A DNA stretch of 64,000 nucleotides from Ruegeria sp. AD91A (GTDB taxonomy: Bacteria; Pseudomonadota; Alphaproteobacteria; Rhodobacterales; Rhodobacteraceae). Made by a program: the position numbers and the translations under genes. Of this stretch, positions 39,008 to 48,812 are shown one piece after another (the stretch's first letter is position 1; each line of letters opens with the position of its first letter). Location: contig NZ_CP031947.1 in NCBI RefSeq assembly GCF_003443535.1, forward strand, positions 372,001-436,000, read 5' to 3'. A model generated the notes under the pieces. It was not told the origin of the DNA, made no database searches, and worked only from the letters and a program-made list of their open reading frames with translations.

Positions 39008-39890
39008 GGCCCTGACTATTGACCATGTCAGCAAGGACCGAGGGCAAACCCGCGTTCTTGACGATATCACCCTGTCTCTTGCCCCCGGCCAGCGCGTTGC
39101 GCTGCTGGGCCATAACGGCGCAGGCAAGTCGACCCTGATCAAATCCATCCTTGGCCTGACGCCGATCCATCGCGGAGCCATTCGGATCGGGAACGCCACC
39201 CCCGGTAGCGCTCAGGCACGGCGCGAGACGGCTTATCTGCCCGAAGCGGTGTCGTTTCATCCCGCATTGACCGGGCGCGAGCAATTGACCCTTTTCGCAA
39301 AACTGTCCGGGACCAAGGCCGATGTGCCCAGCTTACTGGATCGTGTCGGCCTGAGCGACGCTTTGGACCGTCGGATCGGAACCTATTCCAAAGGAATGCG
39401 GCAACGTCTGGGTCTGGCGCAGGTGCTGTTGGGCCAACCGAAAGTGGCTTTGCTGGATGAGCCGACAAGCGGGCTGGACCCGATTTCACGGCAAGATCTT
39501 TATGCCATCATCGACGAGTTGGCCGCCCAAGGCACCGCCGTCCTGATTGCCAGCCACGCACTGACCGAGGTCGAGGCCCGCACCGACCGTATCGCCATCA
39601 TGCGAAAGGGTCGGATGGTGGCCGATGACACGCTGAACAATCTGTCGGCGCTGGCCGGTCTTCCGATCCGTCTGAAAGTGCGTGCTAGCGCCAACGCCGA
39701 TGCCTTGGCTGCTGAACTGGGTGGCAACCGGATCAACGGTGCGTTGGTGGAACTGCTCTGCACCCCCGCTGACAAGATGGAGGCTCTGCGCCGCATCGCC
39801 GGAATGGGCGACGCGGTAGCGGATGTGGAAATGACCCCGCCCAAGCTTGAAGATCTCTATCGTCACTACGCGCAGGAGGGACTGCAATGA
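38997..39890 (+). CDS. nosF: NosF, ABC transporter ATPase
   Basis: The 297-residue ATP-binding subunit has Walker A LLGHNGAGKSTLIK, signature YSKGMRQRLGLAQ and Walker B VALLDEPTSGLDP. It powers NosY, probably moving a sulfur compound for CuZ assembly. It overlaps nosD and is coupled to nosY through ATGA. Confidence 0.95.
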   Translation: MTDKALTIDHVSKDRGQTRVLDDITLSLAPGQRVALLGHNGAGKSTLIKSILGLTPIHRGAIRIGNATPGSAQARRETAYLPEAVSFHPALTGREQLTLFAKLSGTKADVPSLLDRVGLSDALDRRIGTYSKGMRQRLGLAQVLLGQPKVALLDEPTSGLDPISRQDLYAIIDELAAQGTAVLIASHALTEVEARTDRIAIMRKGRMVADDTLNNLSALAGLPIRLKVRASANADALAAELGGNRINGALVELLCTPADKMEALRRIAGMGDAVADVEMTPPKLEDLYRHYAQEGLQ

Positions 39891-40708
39891 CCCGCTTTCT
39901 CGCCATCACCCGCACCGAAATGCTGATCCTGCGCCGCAACCTCTGGTTGCTGGTCGCTACGCTTATCATGGTGCTGTTCGCATTGGCGTTGACCTTTGCG
40001 GGCAGCGCGCCAACTGGCACGCTGGGCGTTGACATGCTGACCGTTTCGGTTGCGTCGATGACCACGCTGTCGGTCTACCTCGCGCCCCTTCTGGCGTTGA
40101 TGATCTCGTTCGACGCCATCGCCGGAGACGTGGACCGGGGCAGCCTGTCTCTGTTGTTGTCCTATCCGGCAGGGCGCGGAGAAATCCTGTTGGGCAAGTT
40201 CACCGCACATCTGTCTGCGCTGGCGTTCGCCATGACGGTTGGTTTCGGGATCGCTGGCGCAGTGGCTGCCTTCTTTGGCGGTGCCGGGCCGGAAAGCCTT
40301 ATGGCTTTGGTCCGTCTAATTCTCACGTCCATCCTTCTGGGCGCCGTGTTTCTGGCGCTGGGATACCTGCTGTCTTCCATGGCTAAGGGGGCTACGGCGG
40401 CGGCGGGTCTGTCGGCCGGGCTCTGGCTGGTTTTTGTTGTCCTCTATGATCTGGGCCTGTTGGGGGCTGTCGTCATGGACAAGGGCGGCACCTTTACCCA
40501 ATCCGTCTTTCCATGGGTGATGGTGGCCAACCCGGCCGACGCATTCCGTCTGTGGAACATCGCTGCGACCGAAGGAGTCGCGATGGCTTCGGGCATGACC
40601 GGGGCCGCGCAGGCCCTGCCTGTGTGGGCCGCGCCGGCATCTTTGTTGATCTGGCCAGTGATTGGCTTTGCCCTCGCGCGACTGGCATTCCGGAGGGTCG
40701 AGCCATGA
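39887..40708 (+). CDS. nosY: NosY, ABC transporter membrane subunit
   Basis: The product has 273 residues and six predicted helices in the ABC-2 style, with the segment ISFDAIAGDVDRGSLSLLLSYPAGRGEILLGKF that contacts the ATPase. Together with NosF and NosD it serves CuZ maturation. Overlaps on both sides show tight coupling. Confidence 0.94.
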   Translation: MTRFLAITRTEMLILRRNLWLLVATLIMVLFALALTFAGSAPTGTLGVDMLTVSVASMTTLSVYLAPLLALMISFDAIAGDVDRGSLSLLLSYPAGRGEILLGKFTAHLSALAFAMTVGFGIAGAVAAFFGGAGPESLMALVRLILTSILLGAVFLALGYLLSSMAKGATAAAGLSAGLWLVFVVLYDLGLLGAVVMDKGGTFTQSVFPWVMVANPADAFRLWNIAATEGVAMASGMTGAAQALPVWAAPASLLIWPVIGFALARLAFRRVEP

Positions 40709-41220
40709 AACCCCTCGTCCTGATTGCGTTGATCGCGCTGGCGGCCTGCAAGGAAGAACTGGCCGAAGCCCCCGACCCGGTCGACCTGACCCCTGATGCG
40801 CTGAGTTATTTCTGCCAGATGAACATAGCCGAACATGGCGGCCCCAAGGGGCAGATCCATCTGAAGGGATACCCCGCACCGCTGTTCTTTGCGCAGGTGC
40901 GAGACATGGTGGCATATCTCAAAAGCCCTGAACGAGATGCTGACATCACAGCCGTCTATGTCAGCAACATGGGCATTGCGCCAAGCTGGCGACAGCCGGG
41001 TATCTCGAACTGGATCGCCGCGGATGGCGCGACCTTTGTTGTTGGCGCCAATGTGGCGGGCGGCATGGGTGCGCGTGAAGTGGTGCCATTTGCCGATCCT
41101 GCTGATGCAAAGGCATTCATTGAAATTTACGGCGGGACCGCACTGGGCCTGCCGGACATCCCGGATACCGAAGTGCTTGGCCCCGTCGATCTGGAACTGC
41201 CGTTGGAGACCCCCGTATGA
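40705..41220 (+). CDS. nosL: NosL, copper-binding lipoprotein
   Basis: This 171-residue protein carries a lipobox (LIALAAC) that places the mature protein on the membrane. The core YFCQMNIAEHGGPKGQIHLKG contains the C-x-M-x3-H pattern of NosL Cu(I) binding, and YVSNMGIAPSWRQPG follows. It delivers copper to NosZ. ATG 40705 overlaps the nosY stop. Confidence 0.95.
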   Translation: MKPLVLIALIALAACKEELAEAPDPVDLTPDALSYFCQMNIAEHGGPKGQIHLKGYPAPLFFAQVRDMVAYLKSPERDADITAVYVSNMGIAPSWRQPGISNWIAADGATFVVGANVAGGMGAREVVPFADPADAKAFIEIYGGTALGLPDIPDTEVLGPVDLELPLETPV

Positions 41221-42113
41221 CCGCCCTGTCGCGCCGCCGATTTCTGATCATTTCAGCCGCTTGTGCTGCGGCCACACCGGCCACGGCCTCTGACGCGCGT
41301 TGGCACGGCACCGCGCTGGGTGCCGCTGCAAGTCTGCGTTTGGTCGGGATGACGGATGTTGAAGCTGCACCCATCATAGCGGCCGTTGAGACCGAGATTG
41401 CCCGGCTGGAAGATATCTTCAGCCTGAATCGCCCGCAATCGCAGCTCAGCCGGTTGAACCACGATGGTGTTCTGACGGCGCCTGCTCCTGAATTGTTGAA
41501 CGTGCTGAGTCTCAGCACAGCGCTGCATCAGGCATCGGGTGGCGCATTTGATCCGAGCATTCAACCCGTGTGGAGGGCATTGGCTGCGGGCGCGCGCGCT
41601 GACGATCTGGTTGATGTTCAGCGGGCAATAGGCTGGGAAAAGGTAATTTTCGATGCCTCGACCATTCGCCTGCCCATGCCCGGAAGATCCGCGCTGACGC
41701 TGAACGGTATTGCGCAGGGCGCGATCACTGATCGGATCGCCGCACTGCTGCGTGGCTTTGGTCTGAGTGATGTTCTGGTGGATATGGGGGAAATTGCTGC
41801 TCTGGGCGCGCGTGGCGACGGTGCGTCCTGGAAAGTTGGGCTGGCAACACCGGATCACACGGTTCTGAAGCGGATCGCGCTGCGCGACCGTGCCGTGGCG
41901 ACATCGTCTTCGCTGGCCACTCAACTGAGCCCCGGTCTTGGGCACATCATCACCCCGGACGGGCCAGCAAACCGTGAAAGAACGGTTTCGGTTTCTGCCC
42001 CGGAAGCGGCAATTGCGGATGGGCTGTCCACTGCACTTTGCGCGGCATCAGCCGACAAAGCGAGTGAGATCGTAGTACGTTTCCCCGACGCCCGTATCGA
42101 ACTGAACGTATGA
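41217..42113 (+). CDS. nosX: NosX, ApbE-family FAD:protein FMN transferase
   Basis: The 298-residue exported protein has an N-terminal signal (SRRRFLIISAACAAATPATA, Tat-like) and the ApbE fold: IFSLNRPQSQLSRLN, ASGGAFDPSIQPVW, and LNGIAQGAITDRIAALLRGFGLSDVLVDMGEI. It attaches FMN to the threonine of NosR. It is the last gene of nosRZDFYLX, with ATGA overlap to nosL. Confidence 0.94.
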   Translation: MTALSRRRFLIISAACAAATPATASDARWHGTALGAAASLRLVGMTDVEAAPIIAAVETEIARLEDIFSLNRPQSQLSRLNHDGVLTAPAPELLNVLSLSTALHQASGGAFDPSIQPVWRALAAGARADDLVDVQRAIGWEKVIFDASTIRLPMPGRSALTLNGIAQGAITDRIAALLRGFGLSDVLVDMGEIAALGARGDGASWKVGLATPDHTVLKRIALRDRAVATSSSLATQLSPGLGHIITPDGPANRERTVSVSAPEAAIADGLSTALCAASADKASEIVVRFPDARIELNV

Positions 42114-42160
42114 CGAAGGATTACGTTTCTCAGGCAGATCAAGAAAAATTCGCGAAAAGT

Positions 42161-42174
42161 ATGATATAGGTCAA
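42161..42174 (+). promoter_or_regulatory. FNR/DNR-type box of the nap operon
   Basis: ATGATATAGGTCAA carries TGAT and GTCAA half-sites with a 4-bp spacer and one mismatch at the outer base. It is closer to the FNR form TTGAT-N4-ATCAA than the nir/nor sites are. The centre is 77.5 bp before the napF start. Confidence 0.6.
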
Positions 42175-42244
42175 TTCGTACGCTGCTTCAGGCAGCTAGG
42201 AAGTAAAGACGCGAACCTATCTATCCAAATACGAGTCGCCAGCT

Positions 42245-42760
42245 ATGAGCCAGATGACGAGCAGACGCGCTTTTCTAAGCGCGCGTGTCCTGCGGGAGGA
42301 CCGCGATGCGATCCGTCCGCCGGGGGCAGTCGCAACTGGCTTCGGAGATTTGTGCACGCGTTGCGAAGATTGCGCCGGGGCTTGTCCCGAAGACATCATC
42401 AGTTTCGACGACAGCGGCTTTCCCGTTCTGGACCTTTCCGCAGGCGGTTGCACCATGTGTGGTGACTGCGCTGACATTTGCCCGACCCCTGCGTTGCTGC
42501 CCGAGCGTGTTTCCGAATGGCCATGGCGCGCACGGATCGACGCCGCAAGCTGCCTGTCGATGAACGGGGTGAGTTGCCGCTTATGTCAGGACAATTGCGA
42601 ACAGGATGCCATCCGCTTTCGCCTGCAACTGGGCGGACGCGCTGAACCGGCGCTTGAAACTGAAACCTGCATCGGTTGCGGCAGTTGTTCCGCCGCCTGT
42701 CCCGCCGGGGCCATCGCGATGCATCGCCCCGCCCCTCAACACCCGGAGGTGACCCAATGA
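42245..42760 (+). CDS. napF: NapF, ferredoxin-type protein of the nitrate reductase system
   Basis: The 171-residue cytoplasmic protein has four cysteine clusters of the 4Fe-4S type (CTRCEDCAGACP, CTMCGDCADICP, CRLCQDNCEQ, CIGCGSCSAACP). The N-terminal SRRAFLSARVLREDRDAIRPP resembles that of other NapF. It helps to activate NapA before export. It is the first gene of the nap operon and overlaps napD. Confidence 0.93.
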   Translation: MSQMTSRRAFLSARVLREDRDAIRPPGAVATGFGDLCTRCEDCAGACPEDIISFDDSGFPVLDLSAGGCTMCGDCADICPTPALLPERVSEWPWRARIDAASCLSMNGVSCRLCQDNCEQDAIRFRLQLGGRAEPALETETCIGCGSCSAACPAGAIAMHRPAPQHPEVTQ

Positions 42761-43050
42761 ATATCTGTGGCTGTCTAGTCCACATCGCCCCCGATTACAC
42801 CGACGCCGCTCGCGCGGCGATGACCGGAACCCAAGGCGTCGAGCTTCATGCCGAAGCCGAGGATGGCCGGTTTGTTGTTGTTGTCGAGGATACGGCCGAC
42901 CGGCTGGCCTCGGACACCATCATGGATCTGCACCAGATCCCCGGCGTGATCTCACTGTCACTGACTTATCACCATTTCGAAGATCTCGCGGAGACGGCTC
43001 CGCGTCCTGATGCTCCAAGCCAACCGTCCAGCAGGAGGCCCATGCAATGA
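42757..43050 (+). CDS. napD: NapD, Tat-signal chaperone for NapA
   Basis: The 97-residue protein starts [13 protein letters not shown] and has the NapD ferredoxin-like pattern [20 protein letters not shown] and [12 protein letters not shown]. It binds the NapA Tat signal to delay export until the cofactor is in place. The ATG overlaps the napF stop. Confidence 0.93.
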   Translation: MNICGCLVHIAPDYTDAARAAMTGTQGVELHAEAEDGRFVVVVEDTADRLASDTIMDLHQIPGVISLSLTYHHFEDLAETAPRPDAPSQPSSRRPMQ

Positions 43051-45539
43051 CCATCTCTGAATCCCGTCGTACATTCCTGAAAGCGACCGCAGCGGCAGCC
43101 ACTGCCTCGGCTGCGGGCATTCCCATGGCCGCAGGTCAGGCCAACGCCCAGGTCGGCGCGCCCGATATTCGCTGGGACAAGGCTGCCTGCCGGTTCTGCG
43201 GCACAGGCTGTTCCGTTCTGGTGGGCACTAAAGACGGTCGTGTGGTGGCCACGCAAGGTGACCCAGACGCACCAGTGAACCGGGGACTGAACTGTATCAA
43301 GGGCTATTTCCTGTCCAAGATCATGTATGGCAAAGACCGCCTGACCACGCCGCTTTTGCGCAAGACCAACGGCGCCTATGATAAGAATGGCGAGTTCGAG
43401 CCGGTCAGCTGGGATGAAGCTTTTGATGTGATGGCCGCCAAATGGAAAGAGGCCCTTGCCAAGAAAGGCCCGACCAGCGTGGGGATGTTTGGTTCGGGTC
43501 AGTGGACGGTCTGGGAAGGCTATGCCGCTGCCAAGATGATGAAGGCCGGGTTCCGGTCGAACAACATTGATCCAAATGCGCGTCATTGCATGGCTTCGGC
43601 TGTGGTTGGTTTCATGCGCACCTTCGGCATCGATGAACCGATGGGGTGCTATGACGACTTCGAGCACGCCGATACGTTTGTGCTGTGGGGCTCGAACATG
43701 GCCGAGATGCACCCGATCCTGTGGTCGCGCCTGACCGACACCCGCCTGACCAAGTCGGGTTGCGAAGTGCATGTGCTGTCGACTTTCGAGCACCGCTCGT
43801 TCGAGCTTGCCGACAATGGCATGGTGTTCAAACCGCAAACTGATCTGGCGATCCTGAACTATATCGCCAATTACATCATCCAGAATGGTGCAGTGAACGA
43901 AGAGTTCGTCAAGAACCATGTCAACATCACCAAAACAGCAACCGATATCGGCTATGGTCTGCGCGACAACAACCCATTGCAGCAAGAAGCCGAAAACCCG
44001 AACTCGGGCAAGATGGAACCAATAAGCTTCGAAGAATATGCCGAGGCCGTTTCGGAATACACGCTGGAATACACTTCGGAACTGTCCGGTGTCCCGGCTG
44101 AAAAACTGGAGCGTCTTGCCAAACAATATGCCGACCCGGACCGCAAGGTCATGAGTCTGTGGACTATGGGTTTCAACCAGCACACCCGTGGGTCCTGGGT
44201 AAACTCTCTAATGTACAACGTGCACCTGCTGGTGGGCAAGATTTCGGAACCTGGCAACTCGCCCTTCTCGCTGACCGGTCAGCCGTCGGCCTGCGGCACA
44301 GCGCGAGAGGTCGGTACTTTTGCTCACCGTCTGCCCGCCGACATGGTCGTCATGAATGACAAGCACCGCGAGATCTGCGAAACCTCCTGGAATGTGCCTG
44401 CGGGCACCATTCCGCCCAAGCCCGGCTTTCACGCCGTGCTGCAACACCGCAAGCTGAAGGATGGCGATCTGAACGCCTATTGGGTTCAGTGCACCAACAA
44501 CATGCAGGCTGCGCCGAACATCAACGAGGAAGGCTATCCCGGCTATCGCAACCCGGAAAACTTCATCACTGTTTCAGACCCCTACCCGACGGTCACTGCG
44601 GTTTCCGCTGACCTGATCCTGCCCACCGCCATGTGGGTCGAGAAGGAAGGCGCCTATGGCAACGCCGAGCGCCGCACCCAGTTCTGGCGACAACAGGTCA
44701 AGGCCCCGGGCGAGGCCAAATCGGACCTGTGGCAGGTGATGGAGTTCTCGAAGCGCTTCACCGTCGAAGAGGTCTGGGGCGAAGAATTGCTGGCCACCAT
44801 GCCGGAACACCGTGGCAAGACCATGTATGACGTCCTGTTTGCCAATGGCAGCGTCGACAAGTTCCCGCTGTCGGAGACCGCCGAGGGCTTTGATAACGAT
44901 GAATCCGAACATTTCGGCTTTTACGTTCAGAAGGGTCTGTTCGAGGAATATGCCGACTTCGGACGCGGGCACGCGCACGATCTGGCACCGTTTGAAACCT
45001 ATCACCAAGCCCGTGGTCTGCGCTGGCCGGTCGTCGACGGCAAGGAAACGCTTTACCGCTTCCGCGAAGGCTATGACCCATATGTATCGGCGGGCACCGG
45101 TGTGGAGTTCTATGGCCACAAAGACGGCAAGGCCAAGATCATTTTTGCGCCGTATGAACCTGCTCCGGAAGAGCCCGACGCGGAATTTGATCTGTGGTTG
45201 TGCACCGGTCGCGTGCTGGAGCATTGGCACTCGGGCTCGATGACACGCCGGGTTCCTGAGCTGCACCGCGCTTATCCATCCGCTGTCGTCTACATGCATC
45301 CGCAGGACGCCAAGGATCGCGGATTGCGCCGGGGCCAGGAGATTGTTCTGTCAACCCGTCGCGGCGAGGTCACCAGCCGGGTTGAAACCCGGGGTCGGAA
45401 CAAGGTGCCACGCGGTCTGGTCTTCATGCCCTGGTTCGACGAAAGCCAGTTGACCAACAAGCTGACGCTGGACGCGACCTGCCCACTGTCGAAAGAGACC
45501 GATTTCAAGAAGTGCGCCTGTAAAGTCGAGCGCGCGTAA
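43047..45539 (+). CDS. napA: Periplasmic nitrate reductase catalytic subunit
   Basis: The 830-residue molybdoenzyme reduces nitrate to nitrite. It shows a Tat signal ([16 protein letters not shown]), the 4Fe-4S ligands C48, C51, C55 and C83, and the bis-MGD domain with the molybdenum cysteine in [35 protein letters not shown] and the C-terminal [12 protein letters not shown] segment are further Nap markers. It overlaps napD by ATGA and is normal in length. Confidence 0.98.
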   Translation: MTISESRRTFLKATAAAATASAAGIPMAAGQANAQVGAPDIRWDKAACRFCGTGCSVLVGTKDGRVVATQGDPDAPVNRGLNCIKGYFLSKIMYGKDRLTTPLLRKTNGAYDKNGEFEPVSWDEAFDVMAAKWKEALAKKGPTSVGMFGSGQWTVWEGYAAAKMMKAGFRSNNIDPNARHCMASAVVGFMRTFGIDEPMGCYDDFEHADTFVLWGSNMAEMHPILWSRLTDTRLTKSGCEVHVLSTFEHRSFELADNGMVFKPQTDLAILNYIANYIIQNGAVNEEFVKNHVNITKTATDIGYGLRDNNPLQQEAENPNSGKMEPISFEEYAEAVSEYTLEYTSELSGVPAEKLERLAKQYADPDRKVMSLWTMGFNQHTRGSWVNSLMYNVHLLVGKISEPGNSPFSLTGQPSACGTAREVGTFAHRLPADMVVMNDKHREICETSWNVPAGTIPPKPGFHAVLQHRKLKDGDLNAYWVQCTNNMQAAPNINEEGYPGYRNPENFITVSDPYPTVTAVSADLILPTAMWVEKEGAYGNAERRTQFWRQQVKAPGEAKSDLWQVMEFSKRFTVEEVWGEELLATMPEHRGKTMYDVLFANGSVDKFPLSETAEGFDNDESEHFGFYVQKGLFEEYADFGRGHAHDLAPFETYHQARGLRWPVVDGKETLYRFREGYDPYVSAGTGVEFYGHKDGKAKIIFAPYEPAPEEPDAEFDLWLCTGRVLEHWHSGSMTRRVPELHRAYPSAVVYMHPQDAKDRGLRRGQEIVLSTRRGEVTSRVETRGRNKVPRGLVFMPWFDESQLTNKLTLDATCPLSKETDFKKCACKVERA

Positions 45540-45566
45540 CCAGAAAGGATCGTACGGGTCGTTCCC

Positions 45567-46385
45567 ATGTCTCTTGTCGATAAACCCCTTTCGCCGCAGC
45601 GGCGCCGGTTCCTTCAGGACTCGGCGCGGGCGGCGGGCGGCTGCGTGGTCGCAGGATCGCTGCTGGCCTATCTGGCCCGCGACGCCCGCGCCCTGCCTGC
45701 CGATGCCTTGCGCCCACCCGGCGCATTGCCGGAGAAGGAGTTCCTGTCGGCCTGCATCCGTTGCGGTTTATGCGTGCGGGACTGCCCATACGACACCCTG
45801 AAACTGGCCGAACTTGGCTCGGATGCGGTGGCAACGGGAACACCATTCTTCACCGCCCGGGATGTTCCCTGTGAAATGTGCGACGACATTCCGTGTGTCG
45901 CCGCATGTCCGACCGGGGCACTGGACCCCGGGCTGGACAATATCGACGACGCCGAGATGGGGGTTGCCGTACTGGTCGATCAGGAAAACTGCCTGAATTT
46001 CCTCGGTCTGCGTTGCGACGTCTGTTATCGCGTCTGCCCCGTTATTGACGAGGCGATCACTTTGGAGACGGCGCATAATACCCGGTCGGGCCATCATGCG
46101 TTATTCATTCCCACCGTCCATGCCGACCACTGTACAGGTTGCGGCATGTGCGAAAAAAGCTGTGTTCTGCCCGAGGCCGCCATCAAGGTTCTGCCTGCCC
46201 GGCTGGCGCGCGGCAGTTCGGCAGAGCATTACCGAAAGGGGTGGGAGGAAAAAGCCGCCAAAGGTGCACCAGTGGTCGAGGGGATCATCGATCTGCCCGA
46301 CCGTTTGCCCGGACCGGGAACCGACAATCTTGCCGCGCCCGGCGGATTTGCGCCGGAATATGATCTGCATGGGGTGGGACAATGA
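45567..46385 (+). CDS. napG: NapG, periplasmic ferredoxin-type electron carrier
   Basis: The 272-residue Tat substrate ([17 protein letters not shown]) contains four 4Fe-4S motifs: [35 protein letters not shown] and [11 protein letters not shown]. With NapH it makes a quinol dehydrogenase feeding NapC/NapB. It overlaps napH by ATGA. Confidence 0.94.
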   Translation: MSLVDKPLSPQRRRFLQDSARAAGGCVVAGSLLAYLARDARALPADALRPPGALPEKEFLSACIRCGLCVRDCPYDTLKLAELGSDAVATGTPFFTARDVPCEMCDDIPCVAACPTGALDPGLDNIDDAEMGVAVLVDQENCLNFLGLRCDVCYRVCPVIDEAITLETAHNTRSGHHALFIPTVHADHCTGCGMCEKSCVLPEAAIKVLPARLARGSSAEHYRKGWEEKAAKGAPVVEGIIDLPDRLPGPGTDNLAAPGGFAPEYDLHGVGQ

Positions 46386-47299
46386 GTGCTCGCACAAATA
46401 TGCCCGTAGGTCAGGAGGCCGTTGAAGGCAAAGGGTGGATCGGGGCGCATCGTTTTTTGCTGATGCGTCGTGCAAGTCAGCTGTTCTTTCTGGTTCTGTT
46501 TCTGCTGGGCCCATGGTTCGGCATCTGGATCGTGGAGGGCACTTTGGCGGGGTCACTGACGCTTGGCGTGTTGCCGTTGACCGATCCGTTCATCTTGTTG
46601 CAAAGCTTCGTCGCAGGCCATTGGCCCGCGATGACTGCGCTGATCGGTGGGCTGATCGTTCTGGTGATCTATGCCCTGATCGGTGGGCGTGCCTATTGTT
46701 CCTGGGTCTGCCCCATAAACCCGGTGACGGACGCGGCCAACTGGGTGCACCGCAAACTGGACCTGCCGAAAGGCTGGCAACCCAAGCGCGGCACTCGGTT
46801 GTGGATTCTGGCAACCGTCCTGCTGGTCTCGGGCCTGAACGGCGTGATCGCGTGGGAGTTGGTCAACCCGATCATCATGCTGCATCGCGGGCTGGTATTC
46901 GGCATGGGCTTTGTCTGGGCCATGATCGCGGCCATCTTCGTCTTTGACGTTTTCGTCTCACGCCATGGCTGGTGCGGCCATCTATGCCCCGTGGGCGCGT
47001 TCTACGGGCTGATCGGGTCGAAAAACCTGCTGCGGGTCAGTGCAGCCAATCGCACGGCCTGCGACGACTGTATGGATTGCTATGCGGTCTGTCCTGAAAA
47101 TCAGGTGATCTCGCCCGCGCTGAAAGGCAAGCCGGGAAGCTCGCCCCTGATCCTGTCATCCGACTGCACAAACTGCGGACGCTGCATCGATGTCTGCGCA
47201 GTCGACGTCTTTAACTTTACTCACCGGTTCGACGACCATGTCGTTCAACCTTCCGATCCAGTTGCCGCGCCTGAGCCGCGCGCTGCCAGACCTATCTAG
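46382..47299 (+). CDS. napH: NapH, membrane iron-sulfur quinol dehydrogenase
   Basis: The 305-residue protein has four membrane helices, two CxxxCP motifs (CSWVCP and CGHLCP) facing the cytoplasm, and two C-terminal 4Fe-4S sites ([12 protein letters not shown] and [12 protein letters not shown]). It passes electrons from quinol to NapG. The C-terminal tail after the ferredoxin sites is short. Confidence 0.94.
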   Translation: MSARTNMPVGQEAVEGKGWIGAHRFLLMRRASQLFFLVLFLLGPWFGIWIVEGTLAGSLTLGVLPLTDPFILLQSFVAGHWPAMTALIGGLIVLVIYALIGGRAYCSWVCPINPVTDAANWVHRKLDLPKGWQPKRGTRLWILATVLLVSGLNGVIAWELVNPIIMLHRGLVFGMGFVWAMIAAIFVFDVFVSRHGWCGHLCPVGAFYGLIGSKNLLRVSAANRTACDDCMDCYAVCPENQVISPALKGKPGSSPLILSSDCTNCGRCIDVCAVDVFNFTHRFDDHVVQPSDPVAAPEPRAARPI

Positions 47300-47311
47300 G
47301 GGAGTGCCAAG

Positions 47312-47749
47312 ATGAAAAGAACAATCGTTACAGGCGGAATTGCCCTTCTACCCGTATTGTTGCTGAGCGGATGGGCCCTTGCGCAATCCGCACAGGTAGA
47401 ATCCCTGCGCGGGGCCGAGATTGACGAACCGGTGCCACTGGATCAGATCCACCGCAACGTCGAAGGGCGGCAGCAGCGCAATTATCGCCAGCAGCCGCCG
47501 TTGATCCCGCATTCGGTCGAACAATACCAGATCGACATTCGCACCAACCAATGTCTGTCCTGTCATGACTGGACCAAGGCGGGCGAGCGCAACGCACCGA
47601 CCCTGTCGATGACCCACTATCTAGATCGCGATGGCAACGAGCTGGATCAGATTGCCGGAACCCGGTACTTCTGCAATCAGTGCCACGTTCCACAGGCAGA
47701 CGCACCGCCACTGGTCGACAACGTGTTCCAGCCCTCCGCCAGCAACTGA
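47312..47749 (+). CDS. napB: NapB, diheme cytochrome c subunit of nitrate reductase
   Basis: The 145-residue periplasmic protein has a signal peptide (GGIALLPVLLLSGWALA), two heme sites C81LSCH85 and C121NQCH125, and conserved axial histidines in PPLIPHSVEQY and SMTHYLDRDG. It passes electrons to NapA. Confidence 0.95.
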   Translation: MKRTIVTGGIALLPVLLLSGWALAQSAQVESLRGAEIDEPVPLDQIHRNVEGRQQRNYRQQPPLIPHSVEQYQIDIRTNQCLSCHDWTKAGERNAPTLSMTHYLDRDGNELDQIAGTRYFCNQCHVPQADAPPLVDNVFQPSASN

Positions 47750-47778
47750 TCCAACGCAAGACTGAAAGGAGCACCGAC

Positions 47779-48471
47779 ATGGCAGACTCCCCTGAAAAAC
47801 GCGGCTTGCTTGGTCGCCTCTGGAACGCGATCTGGACACCGGCAGTGATGTTCAGCTCGGGCTTTCTGATCCTTGCCGGCTTTCTGGTCGGTATTCTGTT
47901 CTGGGGTGGATTTCACTGGACGCTGGAACTGACCAACACCGAAGAGTTCTGTGTGTCCTGCCACACGATGGAAACGAACCTGGGCGAGTACCGGGAGACG
48001 ATCCACTACAACAACCACTCCGGTGTACGTGCGATCTGCTCGGATTGCCATGTTCCGGATGAGTGGAGCCACAAGATCAAAGCCAAGATCATGGCCGTGA
48101 AAGACGTCTATCATGAACTGGCGGGCACGATCAGCACACCCGAAAAATATGAGGAACACCGTCTGGCGATGGCGTCGGCCGTGTGGAAAAAGATGAAAGC
48201 GTCTGACAGCCGCGAGTGCCGCAACTGTCACAACTTTGACTACATGGACTTCACCATTCAGGAAACACGCGCCGCGTCGGAACACCAACGCGCCATAGAC
48301 AGCGGTATGACCTGTATCGATTGCCACCAGGGCATCGCGCACAACCTGCCACCCAACTACCTGGAAACATACGAGAAGGTGACTGCTGCACTGGACGGTG
48401 AAGTTGTGCAGGAGCACGCGACTGCCGCGGGTGACGACATCCGCGATTTCCTGAACAACAGCTCAAATTGA
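47779..48471 (+). CDS. napC: NapC, tetraheme quinol dehydrogenase
   Basis: The 230-residue protein has one N-terminal anchor (FSSGFLILAGFLVGILFWGG) and four heme c sites: CVSCH, CSDCH, CRNCH and CIDCH. It oxidises quinol and feeds NapB; with NapGH present the cell has two routes to NapA. Similarity in heme spacing to the NirT-like part at 23.5 kb is strong. AAAGGAGC lies before ATG 47779. Confidence 0.95.
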   Translation: MADSPEKRGLLGRLWNAIWTPAVMFSSGFLILAGFLVGILFWGGFHWTLELTNTEEFCVSCHTMETNLGEYRETIHYNNHSGVRAICSDCHVPDEWSHKIKAKIMAVKDVYHELAGTISTPEKYEEHRLAMASAVWKKMKASDSRECRNCHNFDYMDFTIQETRAASEHQRAIDSGMTCIDCHQGIAHNLPPNYLETYEKVTAALDGEVVQEHATAAGDDIRDFLNNSSN

Positions 48472-48484
48472 TGTGGGGGCAGAG

Positions 48485-48742
48485 ATGTTAGAGTTACTTG
48501 GAACCATTGGCAGCAACATCCTTGGTTTGCCCGGCATACTCGGTCTGGCCCTCGGCATGATGACCCGCAAGTTGTGGCTGGGCGCGACATTGGGCGGTGC
48601 AGTTGGCATACTTGAAACGCTGGTTTTTGCAGGCTTCCAGTTTGCGCATGTAGAGCCACTGGAACTGATCATCTCGATTGTGGTCGGCATCTGTGCAGGA
48701 AGCCTGGGCACTGCCATTCGCATCAAAGGCGCAACGGCCTGA
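48485..48742 (+). CDS. Small membrane protein at the end of the nap operon
   Basis: I do not recognise this 85-residue protein. It is hydrophobic, with three membrane segments (LPGILGLALGMMTRKLWLGATLGGAVGILETLVFAGF and ELIISIVVGICAGSLGTAI). ATG 48485 lies 14 bp after napC, with GGGGG upstream; GTG 48473 is an in-frame alternative. The gene is inside the nap transcript, before a terminator, so it may be an accessory of Nap or a passenger. Confidence 0.65.
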   Translation: MLELLGTIGSNILGLPGILGLALGMMTRKLWLGATLGGAVGILETLVFAGFQFAHVEPLELIISIVVGICAGSLGTAIRIKGATA

Positions 48743-48747
48743 AACTC

Positions 48748-48778
48748 AGCCGGTTTCACCACTTCGGTGGAACCGGCT
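48748..48778 (+). terminator. Hairpin at the end of the nap operon
   Basis: A 13-bp stem AGCCGGTTTCACC/GGTGGAACCGGCT with one G-T pair and a 5-base loop starts 6 bp after the last nap-operon stop. There is no clear T-tract. Confidence 0.65.
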
Positions 48779-48812
48779 TGTCCCGTCGGGCCGGGGCAGA
48801 ATTGTCACAAAA

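Noticed and set aside
42969..44183. Antisense open frame opposite napD and napA
   Set aside because: Shadow frame; napA motifs are complete on the plus strand.
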